NCBI RefSeq assembly: GCF_000835165.1
Contig: NZ_CP007790.1
Span: 1,550,001-1,614,000, forward strand
Reading direction: 5' to 3'
Source of the DNA: Corynebacterium marinum DSM 44953
Lineage (GTDB): Bacteria; Actinomycetota; Actinomycetes; Mycobacteriales; Mycobacteriaceae
Length of the DNA: 64,000 nt
Part shown: positions 1 through 12,263 of the stretch, in pieces
Layout: every line of letters starts with the position of its first letter
Numbering within the stretch: the first letter of the stretch is position 1
The notes under the pieces: model-generated
Databases searched by the model: none
Told to the model about the DNA's origin: nothing
The model's input: only the letters and a program-made list of their open reading frames with translations
Position numbers and translations under genes: made by a program

Positions 1-67
1 AATCAAAGATGAAGAATCCGAGGATCATCACGATGGTGGCGATCCAGATCCACAAAGGAACGGTCAA
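1..67 (-). CDS. TerC-family integral membrane protein (5' end only)
   Basis: Only the first 22 codons are inside the window. Read from a TTG at 67, they give MTVPLWIWIATIVMILGFFI, a typical first membrane helix of TerC/Alx-type proteins, which are multi-helix membrane proteins linked to tellurite resistance or metal efflux. A GGAGG lies 8 bases before the TTG on the minus strand, which decides this start over other frames. It lies downstream of ftsK on the same strand, as terC does in C. glutamicum. Function is inferred from this short stretch plus synteny. Confidence 0.7.
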   Translation of the reverse strand, partial: MTVPLWIWIATIVMILGFFIFD

Positions 68-271
68 GGTCCCTGCCTCCGGTCTGTTCTGGGTAAATGA
101 ATGACCGGAGGTCTCCCCCGCCCGCAGTGTGTGCGGGCCGGCACATCCGGGCCCGAAGGCCGTGCTGACGGTGTGTGCCGATTATGGGGTACTCCCCTCC
201 ATGACAGGTGAGACTATACACGCCCCGCCCGGCCGGCAGAACCACTCGACGCCTGCCCCGGATTCAGCCGG

Positions 272-3151
272 TCAGAACGCCCCCGAGGACGGGTTGTAGG
301 TCGCCTGGACGACCCGGGTGTCGTTCTCCCCGGCCTCCTCAGGGACGTCCTGCTCTTCCCAGCCAGCCTCCTTGGGGGCGTCGGCAGGGTCGGCGCCCTT
401 GATCATCCAGAGGATGGTGTCGAGCTCGTCCGGCTTGACCAGGACGTCGCGGGCCTTGGACCCCTCGGAGGGGCCCACGACCCCGCGGGTCTCCATGAGG
501 TCCATGAGACGGCCGGCCTTGGCGAAGCCGATGCGCAGCTTGCGCTGCAGCATCGAGGTCGAACCGAGCTGGGAGGTGACCACGAGCTCGACGGCCTCGA
601 GGAGGTCGTCCATGTCCTTGCCGATGTCGTCGTCGATCTCCTTCTTCGCGTCGGAGACCTTGTCGTCGGTCACGCCCTCGGTGTAGTTCGGCTGGGCCTG
701 GAGCTTGGCGGCCTCCACGACGGCGGAGACCTCTTCATCGGTGACGAAGGCGCCCTGCAGGCGCTGGGGTTTGCCGGCGCCCTGGGGGATGAACAGGGCG
801 TCGCCCATGCCGATGAGCTTCTCCGCGCCCGACTGGTCGAGGATCACCCGGGAGTCGGTGAGTGAGGAGGTGGCGAAGGCCAGCCGGGACGGGACGTTGG
901 TCTTGATCAGGCCGGTGACCACGTCGACCGAGGGGCGCTGGGTGGCCAGGACGAGGTGGATGCCGGCGGCGCGCGCCTTCTGGGTGATCCGGACGATGGA
1001 CTCCTCGATCTCCTTCGGCGCGGTCATCATGAGGTCGGCGAGCTCGTCGACGACGCAGATGATGAACGGGTACGGGCGGTACTCCCGCTGCGAGCCCGCC
1101 GGAGCGGTGACCTCGCCGGACCTGACCTTGCGGTTGTAGTCCTTGATGTGGCGCACGCGCGCGGACTTCATGTCCATGTAGCGCTGCTCCATCTCCTCCA
1201 CGAGCCACTGCAACGCGGCCGCGGCCTTCTTCGGCTGGGTGATGATGGGGGTGATCAGGTGCGGGATGCCCTCATAGGGGGTCAGCTCGACCATCTTCGG
1301 GTCGACCAGGATGAGGCGGACCTCTTCCGGGGTGGCGCGCGTGAGCAGAGAGACGAGCAGGGAGTTGATGAACGCGGACTTGCCGGAGCCGGTGGAGCCG
1401 GCGACGAGCAGGTGCGGCATCTTCTGCACGGAGTGGGAGACGAAGTCGCCCTCGATGTCCTTGCCCAGGCCGATGAGCATGGAGTCGTGGTTTCCGCGGG
1501 TGGCGGGCGCGTTGAGGACGTCGGCCAGCCGGACCATCTCGCGGTCGAGGTTGGGCACCTCGATGCCGACCAGGGACTTGCCCGGGATCGGGGTGAGCAG
1601 GCGGATGTTGTCCGTCGCCACGGCGTACGCCAGGTTGGACTGGAGGTTGGTGATCTTCGAGACCTTCACTCCCGGCCCCAGCTCCACCTCGTAGCGGGTG
1701 ACGGTCGGGCCGCGGGAGAAGCCGGTGACGGTGGCGTCCACGTTGAACTCGCCGAAGACGTCGGTGATCGCCTCGATCATCCGGTCGTTGGCCTCGGTGC
1801 GGGTCTTGGGCCGGTCACCGTCGATGAGCAGGTCAGTGCTCGGCAGCCGGTAGTCCGTGCTGGTCTCCGGCTGGCGCGGCGCCGGGGCCGGATCGTCGGC
1901 CAGCTCGGATTTCGGGGTGGCCGCGGGGACGGCGGCGGCGTCGATGCCCGAACGCGCGACGATGGCCTGCCGGATGGCCTCGCGCGACTGCGCGACAGCG
2001 TCCCCTGCGTCTTCCCCGGCAGCCGCCGCGTCGGGCTGAACGGCCGGGAATTCGTCGGTGTCCGGGGCGCCGCGCTTGACGGGGGTGTCGAAGAGCGTGT
2101 GCTGGGTGTCGTGCTCGAACTCGTCGGCGTGGTCGGGTTCCGCCGGGTAATTGTCCAGCGGCGTGCTTCTCGACGCCCGCGGGAGCTCCCGCTTCCTCGG
2201 CGCCGGCCGCACCGCCGGGCGGGGCGCCCGCTGGCGGCCCTCCGCGAGATCCTCGATGTCGTCGTGGACGTGGCCGTAGAGGTCGTCGCCGTCGTCGTCC
2301 ACGGTGTGGTCGCCGGGCCGGCGGATGTCCCCGATCAGTTCACGGGCGTAATCGAAGGCCTGCCGGGTGGTGATGCCGGTGACCTTGAGCGCGCCGTAGA
2401 CGATGATGAGGATGAGCAGCGGAATTGCTACGTAGGAGCTGAATCCTGCGGCGAGCGTGCCGCCGGTCCACGCCCCCAGGGCGCCGCCGGCCGTTCCGCG
2501 GCCCGCCCAGTCGGCCGGGTTGCCGGCGAGAACGTGGACGAGGCCGAGCATCGACACGACGATGAGCGCAGTGCCTGCGGCGATGCGCGGCCGGTCGCCC
2601 GGGGCGTTGCTCACGCCCAGCATGAGGGCGATGGCCAGGCCCACGAGAGCCACGGGGAGGATGAGCGCTCCGGCGCCGATGACCAGGTGCGCGGCGTGGG
2701 AGATCGCGGCGCCCACCGGACCCGCGATGTCCAGCCACACTGATGCGCCGAGCACGGCGGCCAGGCCGATGAGCGCCAGTGCGACTCCGTCCATGTCCGC
2801 GCCGGGGCGGGCTTCGTCGTCGGTGCGTGCGTCCTTGTCGATGATGACGGTCTTCTCCGGCTCCTTGTTCTTGGTGTCGTGGTCGGGGTTGCTTCTGCCC
2901 GCTCCCCGGGTGAGGTTGCCCATCCCTCGGGCGGTGGCTCCGAAGATGGAACTGATCCCGTCGCTGACGGCGCGGAAAGCGCTGCCGGTCCTCTCCTCGG
3001 AGGTTTCGGCGGCGCGGAACGCGGACGTCGGCGCGGCCGAAGCCTTCGGGCTCCGGGACCGGGACGTGCCCGCGGGCCGGGTGCGGTCAGCCTTCCGCCC
3101 CCCGTGAGGGGAGCGCTTGGTGGAGCGTGGCGCCGAGCTTCGTACAGACAT
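272..3151 (-). CDS. ftsK: DNA translocase FtsK
   Basis: Septal DNA pump that moves chromosome ends through the closing septum and activates dimer resolution at dif. The 959-residue product has a basic Ser/Arg-rich N-terminus, membrane helices between about residues 120 and 265, an acidic Pro/Ala-rich linker, and a RecA-like motor with Walker A GSTGSGKS near residue 585 and a Walker B ending VDELADLM. A winged-helix gamma domain (SMLQRKLRIGFAKAGRLMDLME) follows near the C-terminus. ATG at 3151 is chosen because a TACAGT hexamer (3159-3164) sits 7 bases before it, fitting a leaderless start; the GTG at 3160 would overlap that hexamer. The TIGR03085-type gene lies just upstream on the same strand. 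Confidence 0.96.
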   Translation of the reverse strand: MSVRSSAPRSTKRSPHGGRKADRTRPAGTSRSRSPKASAAPTSAFRAAETSEERTGSAFRAVSDGISSIFGATARGMGNLTRGAGRSNPDHDTKNKEPEKTVIIDKDARTDDEARPGADMDGVALALIGLAAVLGASVWLDIAGPVGAAISHAAHLVIGAGALILPVALVGLAIALMLGVSNAPGDRPRIAAGTALIVVSMLGLVHVLAGNPADWAGRGTAGGALGAWTGGTLAAGFSSYVAIPLLILIIVYGALKVTGITTRQAFDYARELIGDIRRPGDHTVDDDGDDLYGHVHDDIEDLAEGRQRAPRPAVRPAPRKRELPRASRSTPLDNYPAEPDHADEFEHDTQHTLFDTPVKRGAPDTDEFPAVQPDAAAAGEDAGDAVAQSREAIRQAIVARSGIDAAAVPAATPKSELADDPAPAPRQPETSTDYRLPSTDLLIDGDRPKTRTEANDRMIEAITDVFGEFNVDATVTGFSRGPTVTRYEVELGPGVKVSKITNLQSNLAYAVATDNIRLLTPIPGKSLVGIEVPNLDREMVRLADVLNAPATRGNHDSMLIGLGKDIEGDFVSHSVQKMPHLLVAGSTGSGKSAFINSLLVSLLTRATPEEVRLILVDPKMVELTPYEGIPHLITPIITQPKKAAAALQWLVEEMEQRYMDMKSARVRHIKDYNRKVRSGEVTAPAGSQREYRPYPFIICVVDELADLMMTAPKEIEESIVRITQKARAAGIHLVLATQRPSVDVVTGLIKTNVPSRLAFATSSLTDSRVILDQSGAEKLIGMGDALFIPQGAGKPQRLQGAFVTDEEVSAVVEAAKLQAQPNYTEGVTDDKVSDAKKEIDDDIGKDMDDLLEAVELVVTSQLGSTSMLQRKLRIGFAKAGRLMDLMETRGVVGPSEGSKARDVLVKPDELDTILWMIKGADPADAPKEAGWEEQDVPEEAGENDTRVVQATYNPSSGAF

Positions 3152-3158
3152 GGCTCCC

Positions 3159-3164
3159 ACTGTA
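3159..3164 (-). promoter_or_regulatory. -10 hexamer of ftsK, leaderless type
   Basis: TACAGT on the minus strand, 7 bases ahead of the ftsK ATG. It fits the TAnnnT pattern of corynebacterial -10 boxes. Inference only. Confidence 0.45.
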
Positions 3165-3236
3165 GTAGTTCAGGCCACACTATTCACATCAGCCACACCG
3201 GACACGGGCAGGATACCTGCCTCAGTAAGCTCAAGG

Positions 3237-3863
3237 TTACAGACTTGACCTTACGGCGTCATCGGGATTTCCCTCCATGGTCAGCTCGACGACGTCCCGG
3301 CCGAACACCCACAGGAGCAGCTCCCCCACGTCGCCGGTGACGCTGAGTACGCCCTCCCCGTCGAGGCTGACCCCCCGCTTGTCGGCGGCGACGATCCGTG
3401 GGAAACCCGTGGGGTGGAGGATCACGGGAACCGTGCTGTTTTTGAGGAACCTGGGGGCGGAAGACGAGAGCGCCCGGTAGAGCTGCTCCTCCACCGCCCG
3501 GCTGAGATCACGGGGGCGGGCGACCCCGTCGCCGCGCCGGACGTCCTCGTGGTGGATGAAGTGTTCCGCCGTGTTCATGAGCGGATCGATGTACCTCACC
3601 GGGTTGAACCTGCCCGGGCCCGCCGCCCAGTCGCGGACCAGCTCCGGGTAATCCCGCTCCCCCGCCTTCGCGCTGGCCTTCGCCAGCTGGCCGGCCAACG
3701 GCGGCGCGAACATTCCGGCGGCCGCCAACGGGTTGTGCTCCCGGAGGTAGAGATGCACCGCCATGTCGCGGGTGTCCCACCCCTCGCAGAGGGTGGGCGC
3801 ATCGGGGCCGAGCTGGATGAGCAGATCGGCGAGGCGGGCGCGTTCAGCTGAGGAAAAAGACAT
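3237..3863 (-). CDS. TIGR03085-type metal-binding protein (DinB / mycothiol-isomerase fold)
   Basis: A protein of about 208 residues resembling the TIGR03085 family, which shares the DinB-like four-helix fold of mycothiol-dependent maleylpyruvate isomerases. The N-terminus (FSSAERARLADLLIQLGPDA, then LCEGWDTRDMAVHLYLREHN) carries the first metal-ligand His. A second His cluster, AEHFIHHEDVRR, follows near residue 98. The substrate is unknown. Start ATG 3863 gives MSFSSAER; an ATG at 3875 would add four residues. The start lies inside the terminator hairpin of the upstream rnj gene. A possible role in mycothiol chemistry is suggested by the fold only. Confidence 0.75.
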   Translation of the reverse strand: MSFSSAERARLADLLIQLGPDAPTLCEGWDTRDMAVHLYLREHNPLAAAGMFAPPLAGQLAKASAKAGERDYPELVRDWAAGPGRFNPVRYIDPLMNTAEHFIHHEDVRRGDGVARPRDLSRAVEEQLYRALSSSAPRFLKNSTVPVILHPTGFPRIVAADKRGVSLDGEGVLSVTGDVGELLLWVFGRDVVELTMEGNPDDAVRSSL

Positions 3864-3892
3864 GCACCCCAGCATAATGAATGCCGGGGTGC
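3858..3892 (-). terminator. Rho-independent terminator after rnj
   Basis: Arms GCACCCC (3864-3870) and GGGGTGC (3886-3892) pair, extended by AGC/GC(T), with an AT-rich loop. On the minus strand the stem is followed by a T-rich run (TCTTTTT). It lies just after the rnj stop at 3908 and covers the start codon of the next gene. Confidence 0.7.
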
Positions 3893-3907
3893 ACGGTAGA
3901 TCAGGAA

Positions 3908-5959
3908 CTACAGCGACGGACGCGCGGAGACCTTGACCTGGTCGTCGTCGATGGCCTGGTCCATGTCGGAGCTCATCGGCACGACGGTCGGCAGGATCAC
4001 CGGCTCGCGGCGCCACTTCTGCTCGACGAAGCGGGCGACGCGGCGGCGCAGCTGCTGCACCATCCGGTAGGGGTTGTTCTCCCCCTCGGCCGCGAGGTCG
4101 TTCATCACGTTCTCTGCCAGCTCGCGGACCTCCGGCATCATCGCCTTGGCGTCATCGGAGAAGCCGCGGGTCTCCACCGTCGGGGACTCCATGAGACGCC
4201 CGGTGCGGTTGTCGATGACGGCGGTGATGGAGATCAGGCCGCCGGAGGCCAGGCTGGTGCGGTCGGCGAGGATGTCCGCGTCGACGTCGCCCATGGTGGT
4301 GCCGTCGACGTAGAGGTTGCCCACCGGGATCTGCCCGACGACCTTGGCACGGCCGTCGACCAGGTCGACCACGACGCCGTTCTGCGCCAGCACAACGTTG
4401 TTCCGGTCGACGCCGGTGGAGATGGCCAGTTCCTTGTTGGCGCGCAGGTGGCGCCACTCGCCGTGCACCGGCATGGCGTTCTTCGGACGGGCCGCGTTGT
4501 AGAGGAACAGCAGCTCCCCGGCGTAACCATGGCCGGAGGTGTGCACCTTGGCGTCGGCGCCGGTGACGACGGTCGCGCCGATCTGGGAGAGCATGTTGAT
4601 GACGCCGTAGATCGCTTCCTCGTTGCCCGGGATGAGGGAGGAGGAGAGGATGATCATGTCGCCCTCGCGGACGGTGATCTGGCGGTGCTCGCGGCGGGCC
4701 ATGCGGGACAGGGCCGCCATCGGCTCGCCCTGGGTGCCCGTGGTGATGAGCAGGACCTTGTGCGGTGCCAGCTTCGAGGCGTCGTCCATCGACACGATGG
4801 TGCCGCGGGGGGCCTTGAGGTAGCCCATCTTCTCGGCGATCTCCATGTTGCGGATCATCGATCGGCCGTTGAACGCGACCTTGCGGCCGTTGGCCACCGC
4901 CGCGTCGATGGCGGCCTGCACCCGGTAGACGTTGGAGGCGAAGGAAGCGAAGATCACGCGCTGGTTGGCCTCGCCGATCAGGCGCTTGAGGGTCGGGATG
5001 ATCTCCGACTCGGACGCCGAGACACCGGGGGTGGTGGCGTTGGTGGAGTCGCAGAGCATCAGGTCGACGCCCTCGTCGCCGAAGCGGGACAGGGCCGGCA
5101 GGTCGGTGGGGCGGCCGCTCGGCGGACGCTGGTCGAGCTTGATGTCGCCGGTGTGGATGACCAGGCCGGCGCCGGTCTTGATGGCCAGGCCGAGGCAGTC
5201 CGGGATGGAGTGGTCGACGTTCCAGAAGCGGATGTTGAACGGGCCGCGGTTCTCGTCGGACTTGTCGTTGACCTCGATCATCTTGGGGCGCAGGCGGTGT
5301 TCCTTGCACTTGGCCGCGATGAGCGCGAGGGTGAAGCGGGAAGCCAGGATCGGGATGTCCGCGCGCAGCTTGAGCAGCCACGGGATGGCGCCGATGTGGT
5401 CCTCGTGCGCGTGGGTGACCACGAGAGCGTCGATGCGGTCGAGGTGGTCCTCGATCGGGCCGAAGTCCGGCAGGATCAGGTCGACGCCCGGCTCGCCCGA
5501 GGAGGGGAAGAGCACGCCGCAGTCGACGATGAGCAGACGGTTGTTGTACTCGAAGACCGTCATGTTGCGGCCGATCTCGGAGATGCCGCCGAGAGCGTAG
5601 ATGCGCAGGCCGTTGTTGGGCGCCTTCGGCGGGGCCGGCAGGCGCTTGGTCAGGTCGGCGCCCTGCATGGACTTGACCACGTTACGACGGCCGCGGCCGC
5701 CTTCCTGGCCGCCCTGACCCTGGCCGCCCTGGTTCTGACGGCCCTGGCCGCCACGGCCCCGGCCGTTTCCGCCCCGGGAGCGGCCGGAGCTGCGGTTGGT
5801 GGTGGGGGCGTCTTCTGCGGCCTTCTCGGCGGCAGGTGCCTGGGACCCCTTCGTCTCCGGTGTCGGAGCCTGGAAGACCGGCGATTCAGTCGAGCTGTCG
5901 GTCTCCGGCGGACCCGCCTTGCGGGTGACCTTGCGGGGACGATTTCGGGATTCAGTCAT
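3908..5959 (-). CDS. rnj: Ribonuclease J
   Basis: Metallo-beta-lactamase/beta-CASP nuclease with 5'-3' exonuclease and endonuclease activity in mRNA decay and rRNA processing. The 683-residue protein has an N-terminal extension of about 100 residues that is disordered and rich in Gly, Arg and Gln, as in other actinobacterial RNase J. The catalytic zinc motif HAHEDHIGA is near residue 182. Later motifs include HTGDIK, LCDSTNA and HTSGHGYAGE. The ATG lies 2 bases after the dapA stop, so translation is probably coupled. The dapA-rnj order is conserved in Corynebacterium and Mycobacterium. Confidence 0.96.
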   Translation of the reverse strand: MTESRNRPRKVTRKAGPPETDSSTESPVFQAPTPETKGSQAPAAEKAAEDAPTTNRSSGRSRGGNGRGRGGQGRQNQGGQGQGGQEGGRGRRNVVKSMQGADLTKRLPAPPKAPNNGLRIYALGGISEIGRNMTVFEYNNRLLIVDCGVLFPSSGEPGVDLILPDFGPIEDHLDRIDALVVTHAHEDHIGAIPWLLKLRADIPILASRFTLALIAAKCKEHRLRPKMIEVNDKSDENRGPFNIRFWNVDHSIPDCLGLAIKTGAGLVIHTGDIKLDQRPPSGRPTDLPALSRFGDEGVDLMLCDSTNATTPGVSASESEIIPTLKRLIGEANQRVIFASFASNVYRVQAAIDAAVANGRKVAFNGRSMIRNMEIAEKMGYLKAPRGTIVSMDDASKLAPHKVLLITTGTQGEPMAALSRMARREHRQITVREGDMIILSSSLIPGNEEAIYGVINMLSQIGATVVTGADAKVHTSGHGYAGELLFLYNAARPKNAMPVHGEWRHLRANKELAISTGVDRNNVVLAQNGVVVDLVDGRAKVVGQIPVGNLYVDGTTMGDVDADILADRTSLASGGLISITAVIDNRTGRLMESPTVETRGFSDDAKAMMPEVRELAENVMNDLAAEGENNPYRMVQQLRRRVARFVEQKWRREPVILPTVVPMSSDMDQAIDDDQVKVSARPSL

Positions 5960-5961
5960 AT

Positions 5962-6912
<951 letters not shown>

Positions 6913-7671
6913 CTAGAATTCTGTGGCGTAGGGGCTGACGGCCATTTCGGTGCCGTCGGAGAGCCGGGAGATCTGGAAGTCCGCGAACAGCACCGGGGAC
7001 TGCTCCACCAGCAGCCGCAGGCAGGCGACCGCGAGGGCGCGGATCTCCACGTCGGCGTGCTCGGTGGCGCGTGCCCCGATGAAGTGCCGCCAGGCGCGGT
7101 AGTTGCCGGTGACGACGATGCGGGATTCGGTGGCGTTGGGCAGCACGCTGCGCGCGGCCTGGCGGGCCTGTTTCTTGCGCAGCAGCGCGTTGGGCTCGTC
7201 GGAGAGCCTTTCCTCGAGGGCGTCGAGAAGCTCCTGGTAGACGAAGCGTGATTCGTCGACCGCCCGCAACATCAGCTCGGACAGCTGCGGGTCGTCGGCG
7301 ATGAGCTTGGGCAGCACCACCTCGGCCTCGTTGGTGTGGACGAAACGCTGGGAGAGCTGGGAGAAGCTGAAGTGCCGATGGCGGACCAGCTCATGGGTGG
7401 CGGAGCGGGAGATGCCGCGGATGTAGAGCGTCGCGGTGGCGTGCTCGAGAAGCGCGGTGTGCCCGACCTCCATGATGTGGCGGAGGTAGGCGTCGTTCGC
7501 CGCGGTGCGCGGGTTGGGCTTGCCGAAGGATTCGTAGCAGGCGCGGCCCGCGAACTCGACGAGCGCCTCCGCGTCGGTGGCGGTGGCGTCGGCGGCCCAG
7601 TCCACCCCGGGGGGCGGGGTGAAGCGGGTGGCCGCGATCAGCTGGACCTGGAGCTCGACAGGTTTCGCCAC
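6913..7671 (-). CDS. thyX: Flavin-dependent thymidylate synthase ThyX
   Basis: Makes dTMP from dUMP using methylene-THF, FAD and NADPH. The 252-residue product carries the ThyX signature [13 protein letters not shown] near residues 96-108. Downstream are [13 protein letters not shown] and the C-terminal region typical of the family. It starts with GTG, 5 bases after the dapB stop, and lies between dapB and dapA as in other corynebacteria. The nearby dap genes give no functional link; co-transcription with dapB is likely. Confidence 0.95.
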   Translation of the reverse strand: MAKPVELQVQLIAATRFTPPPGVDWAADATATDAEALVEFAGRACYESFGKPNPRTAANDAYLRHIMEVGHTALLEHATATLYIRGISRSATHELVRHRHFSFSQLSQRFVHTNEAEVVLPKLIADDPQLSELMLRAVDESRFVYQELLDALEERLSDEPNALLRKKQARQAARSVLPNATESRIVVTGNYRAWRHFIGARATEHADVEIRALAVACLRLLVEQSPVLFADFQISRLSDGTEMAVSPYATEF

Positions 7672-7676
7672 GGTAC

Positions 7677-9229
<1,553 letters not shown>

Positions 9230-9266
9230 TTCCCCCCCCTCACCTGCCGGCGGGCGGGCAACGGCG

Positions 9267-9310
9267 GACGCCCCGGCCGCCACGTGGAAGAACGTGGCGG
9301 CCGGGGCGTC
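9267..9310. terminator. Perfect 18-bp inverted repeat between convergent genes
   Basis: Arms 9267-9284 and 9293-9310 are perfectly complementary, with an 8-base loop. It lies between the convergent ends of the lipoprotein gene and pnp. There is no T-run on either side, so it would act as a bidirectional transcription block or 3'-end stabiliser rather than a classic intrinsic terminator. Confidence 0.6.
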
Positions 9311-9323
9311 GTGAAGCGGGTGT

Positions 9324-11567
9324 CTAGCCCTCGACCGGGGTGAGGGAGATCTTGCCGCGGTTGTCGATGTCGGCGATCTCGACCTGGATCTTGTCGCCGA
9401 CGTTGATCACGTCCTCGACCTTCTCGACGCGCTGGTCGCCGCCGAGGTTGGAGATGTGGATCAGGCCGTCACGGCCCGGGGTCAGGGAGACGAACGCGCC
9501 GAACGCGACGGTCTTGACCACGGTGCCCAGGAACCGCTCGCCGACCTTGGGCAGCTGCGGGTTCGCCAGGGAGTTGATCTTCTCCAGGGCGGCGTCTACG
9601 GACTCGCCGGAGGTGGCGGAGACGTGGACGGTGCCGTCGTCCTCGATGGAGACCTGTGCGCCGGTCTCCTCCGTGATGGCGTTGATCGTCTTGCCCTTCG
9701 GGCCGATGAGCTCGCCGATCTTGGAGACGGGGATCTTCACGCTGGTGATCTTCGGCGCGAGCGCGGACATCTCGTCCGGGCTGTCGATGACCTCGGCCAT
9801 CGTCTTGAGGATCTCGGTGCGGGCCTCCTTGGCCTGCTCGAGGGCGTCGGTGAGCACCTGCGACGGGATGCCGTCGAGCTTGGTGTCCAGCTGCAGGGCG
9901 GTGATGAACTGGGAGGTGCCGGCGACCTTGAAGTCCATGTCGCCGAAAGCGTCCTCCGCGCCCAGGATGTCGGTGAGGGCGACGTACTTGGTCTCGCCGT
10001 CGACCTCGTCGGAGACCAGGCCCATGGCGATGCCCGCGACCGGGGCGCGCAGCGGCACGCCCGCGTTGTACATCGACAGGGTTGCCGCACACACGGAGCC
10101 CATGGAGGTGGAGCCGTTGGAGCCCAGCGCCTCCGACACCTGGCGGATCGCGTACGGGAAATCCTCGCGGGAGGGGATCACCGGCAGGAGCGCACGCTCT
10201 GCGAGCGCGCCGTGTCCGATCTCGCGGCGCTTCGGGGAACCGACGCGGCCCGTCTCGCCGGTGGAGTACGGCGGGAAGTTGTAGTGGTGGATGTAGCGCT
10301 TGGAGGTCTCCGGGGACAGCGAGTCGATCTGCTGCTCCATCTTGAGCATGTCCAGGGTGGTCACGCCGAGGATCTGGGTCTCACCGCGCTCGAAGAGGGA
10401 GGAACCGTGCGCGCGCGGGATCAGCTCGACCTCGACGCCGAGGTCGCGGATGTCGGCGACGCCGCGGCCGTCGATACGGAAGCCCTCGGTGAGGATCTTG
10501 GTGCGCACGATCTGCTTCATCAGCGCGTTGAAGGCGGCACGGATCTGCTTGGAGGCGTCGTCGGTGTTGAACGTGCCGAGCAGGGACTGCTCGATCTCGA
10601 CCATGTAGTCGTTGGTCGCGTCCTCGCGCTCCTGCTTGCCCTTGACGGACATCAGGTCGGCGAGCTTGCGGCCCGCCTTCTTCTCCACGGCCGAGTAGAC
10701 CTCGTCGGAGTAGGCCGGGAACAGCGGGAACTCGCGGCGCTCCTTGGCTGCGCGCTCGGCCAGGCCGGCCTGCGCCTTGCACAGCAGGGCGATGAACGGC
10801 TTGGCCGCCTCGAGTCCCTCGGACACGGTGGACTCGGTCGGGGCCGGGGAGCCGTCCTTGATGCGCTCGAGAGTGTTCTCACCGGCGGCCGCCTCGACCA
10901 TCATGATCGCGACGTCTTCGCCCTTGTTGCGGCCCTTCTTGCGGTCCACGATGCGGCCGGCGACGACCATCTCGAAGACGCTCTTGTCGCGCTGCTCGTG
11001 CGTCGGGAAAGCGACCCACTGGCCCTTCGGGTGCTTGTCGTCGGCGACCAGCGCCATGCGGACGCCGCCGACGGCGCCGGACACCGGCAGGCCGGAGAGC
11101 TGGGTGGCGGCGGAGGCGCCGTTGATGGCGACGACGTCGTAGTAGTCCTCGGGATTCTGGGAGAGGACGGTGATGACGACCTGGACCTCGTTGCGCAGCC
11201 CCTTGACGAAGGTCGGGCGCAGCGGGCGGTCGATCAGGCGGCAGGCGAGGATCGCGTCGGTCGACGGGCGGCCCTCGCGGCGGAAGAAGGAACCGGGGAT
11301 GCGGCCGGCGGCGTACATCCGCTCCTCGACGTCCACCGTCAGCGGGAAGAAGTCGAGGCCTTCACGCGGCTGGTTGGACGCAGTGACCGTCGCCAGCAGC
11401 ATGTTGTCGTCATCCAGGAAAGTGGTGACGGATCCGCCGGCCTGGCGTGCCAGCTGGCCGGTCTCGAATCGGATGGTGCGGGTACCGAAGTCCCCGTTGT
11501 CGATGGTGACGGCTGCCTCGGTGGTGCCGAAATCCTCGTCCACGTGAAATGCCACGGGATTGTTCAT
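9324..11567 (-). CDS. pnp: Polyribonucleotide nucleotidyltransferase (PNPase)
   Basis: Phosphorolytic 3'-5' exoribonuclease. The 747-residue product contains two RNase PH domains, including [25 protein letters not shown] in the first and the second catalytic core around [23 protein letters not shown] domain ([23 protein letters not shown]) lies near residue 615 and an S1 domain near residues 670-740. ATG 11567 has AGGAG 4 bases ahead. It is downstream of rpsO on the same strand, the classic rpsO-pnp order, with a terminator between them. Confidence 0.97.
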   Translation of the reverse strand: MNNPVAFHVDEDFGTTEAAVTIDNGDFGTRTIRFETGQLARQAGGSVTTFLDDDNMLLATVTASNQPREGLDFFPLTVDVEERMYAAGRIPGSFFRREGRPSTDAILACRLIDRPLRPTFVKGLRNEVQVVITVLSQNPEDYYDVVAINGASAATQLSGLPVSGAVGGVRMALVADDKHPKGQWVAFPTHEQRDKSVFEMVVAGRIVDRKKGRNKGEDVAIMMVEAAAGENTLERIKDGSPAPTESTVSEGLEAAKPFIALLCKAQAGLAERAAKERREFPLFPAYSDEVYSAVEKKAGRKLADLMSVKGKQEREDATNDYMVEIEQSLLGTFNTDDASKQIRAAFNALMKQIVRTKILTEGFRIDGRGVADIRDLGVEVELIPRAHGSSLFERGETQILGVTTLDMLKMEQQIDSLSPETSKRYIHHYNFPPYSTGETGRVGSPKRREIGHGALAERALLPVIPSREDFPYAIRQVSEALGSNGSTSMGSVCAATLSMYNAGVPLRAPVAGIAMGLVSDEVDGETKYVALTDILGAEDAFGDMDFKVAGTSQFITALQLDTKLDGIPSQVLTDALEQAKEARTEILKTMAEVIDSPDEMSALAPKITSVKIPVSKIGELIGPKGKTINAITEETGAQVSIEDDGTVHVSATSGESVDAALEKINSLANPQLPKVGERFLGTVVKTVAFGAFVSLTPGRDGLIHISNLGGDQRVEKVEDVINVGDKIQVEIADIDNRGKISLTPVEG

Positions 11568-11837
11568 GTATCTCCTCGAAAAAAATGTTTGGCGATCGTC
11601 GATGCCGCCAGAAAGCGCTGTCTTTGATACAACGAAGGTCTATTCTACCAGGCATGGTCATGCTGGTCATATGGTGCTTGATCACACTGGTGCTCCGCAC
11701 CCTCCGCCGGGGCGGGGCCGCAGCTCCGCGACTCAGGGACCCAGCTCCGCGCTGACCTCGGGGGAGAAATCGGCCGGATCCGGCCGGGAGGTCCACTCGA
11801 TGCCGGATCCCTGAACTCGGCCAGGAAGGCGCAGACG
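11568..11837. other. pnp leader region, no gene
   Basis: About 270 bases between the rpsO terminator and pnp. I see no convincing ORF. A possible minus-strand -10 (TAGAAT, about 11644-11649) would give a leader of roughly 70 bases, a plausible place for PNPase autoregulation. That is inference. Confidence 0.35.
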
Positions 11838-11838
11838 A

Positions 11839-11871
11839 CAAAACCCGCCCTGCCGTAACGGCGGGGCGGGT
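11839..11871 (-). terminator. Intrinsic terminator of rpsO
   Basis: The stem ACCCGCC(C/T)...GGGCGGGT (11843-11871) has a TAA-centred loop. On the minus strand it is followed by TTTTG. It separates rpsO from pnp. Confidence 0.8.
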
Positions 11872-11895
11872 GATGGAGACGTCTGGAAGAACCAG

Positions 11896-12165
11896 TTAGC
11901 GGCGCAGGCCCAGGCGGGCGATCAGGTCGCGGTAACGGGTGATGTTCTCGGCGGCCAGGTACTTCAGCAGCGCGCGACGGCGACCGACCATCAGCAGCAG
12001 GCCACGACGGGAGTGGTGGTCGTGCTTGTGGAACTTCAGGTGCTCGGTCAGGGTGTTGATGCGGTTGGTCAGCATTGCGACCTGGGCCTCCGGGGAGCCG
12101 GTGTCGGTCTCGTGGAGACCGTACTCGCCGAGGATGGCCTTCTTCTGCTCAGTGGTCAGAGCCAT
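11896..12165 (-). CDS. rpsO: 30S ribosomal protein S15
   Basis: Binds the central 16S rRNA domain early in 30S assembly. ATG 12165 gives 89 residues, the standard S15 length, beginning [20 protein letters not shown]. The conserved core ([26 protein letters not shown]) is intact. The ribosome binding site is weak. The upstream mRNA has a two-level stem that could be the S15 autoregulatory site. Confidence 0.97.
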   Translation of the reverse strand: MALTTEQKKAILGEYGLHETDTGSPEAQVAMLTNRINTLTEHLKFHKHDHHSRRGLLLMVGRRRALLKYLAAENITRYRDLIARLGLRR

Positions 12166-12189
12166 GATGATTCTCAATTCCTTGTTTCA

Positions 12190-12238
12190 GTCCACATGAA
12201 ATGTCACCGCGCGAGCGGTGGGCGCAACTGCTGTGGAC
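12190..12238 (-). promoter_or_regulatory. Structured 5' leader of rpsO
   Basis: An outer 7-bp stem pairs GTCCACA with TGTGGAC (12190-12196 and 12232-12238). Inside it, a 6-bp stem CACCGC/GCGGTG (12205-12210 and 12215-12220) is closed by a 4-base loop. It ends 24 bases before the rpsO start codon. S15 is known to repress its own mRNA through leader structures in several phyla; assigning that role here is inference. Confidence 0.5.
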
Positions 12239-12263
12239 CGCAGATGCTTCAAAGCCTTGTGGG

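Noticed and set aside
3..245. 80-codon frame at the window start
   Set aside because: The TerC-like frame with a proper ribosome binding site overlaps it in another phase.
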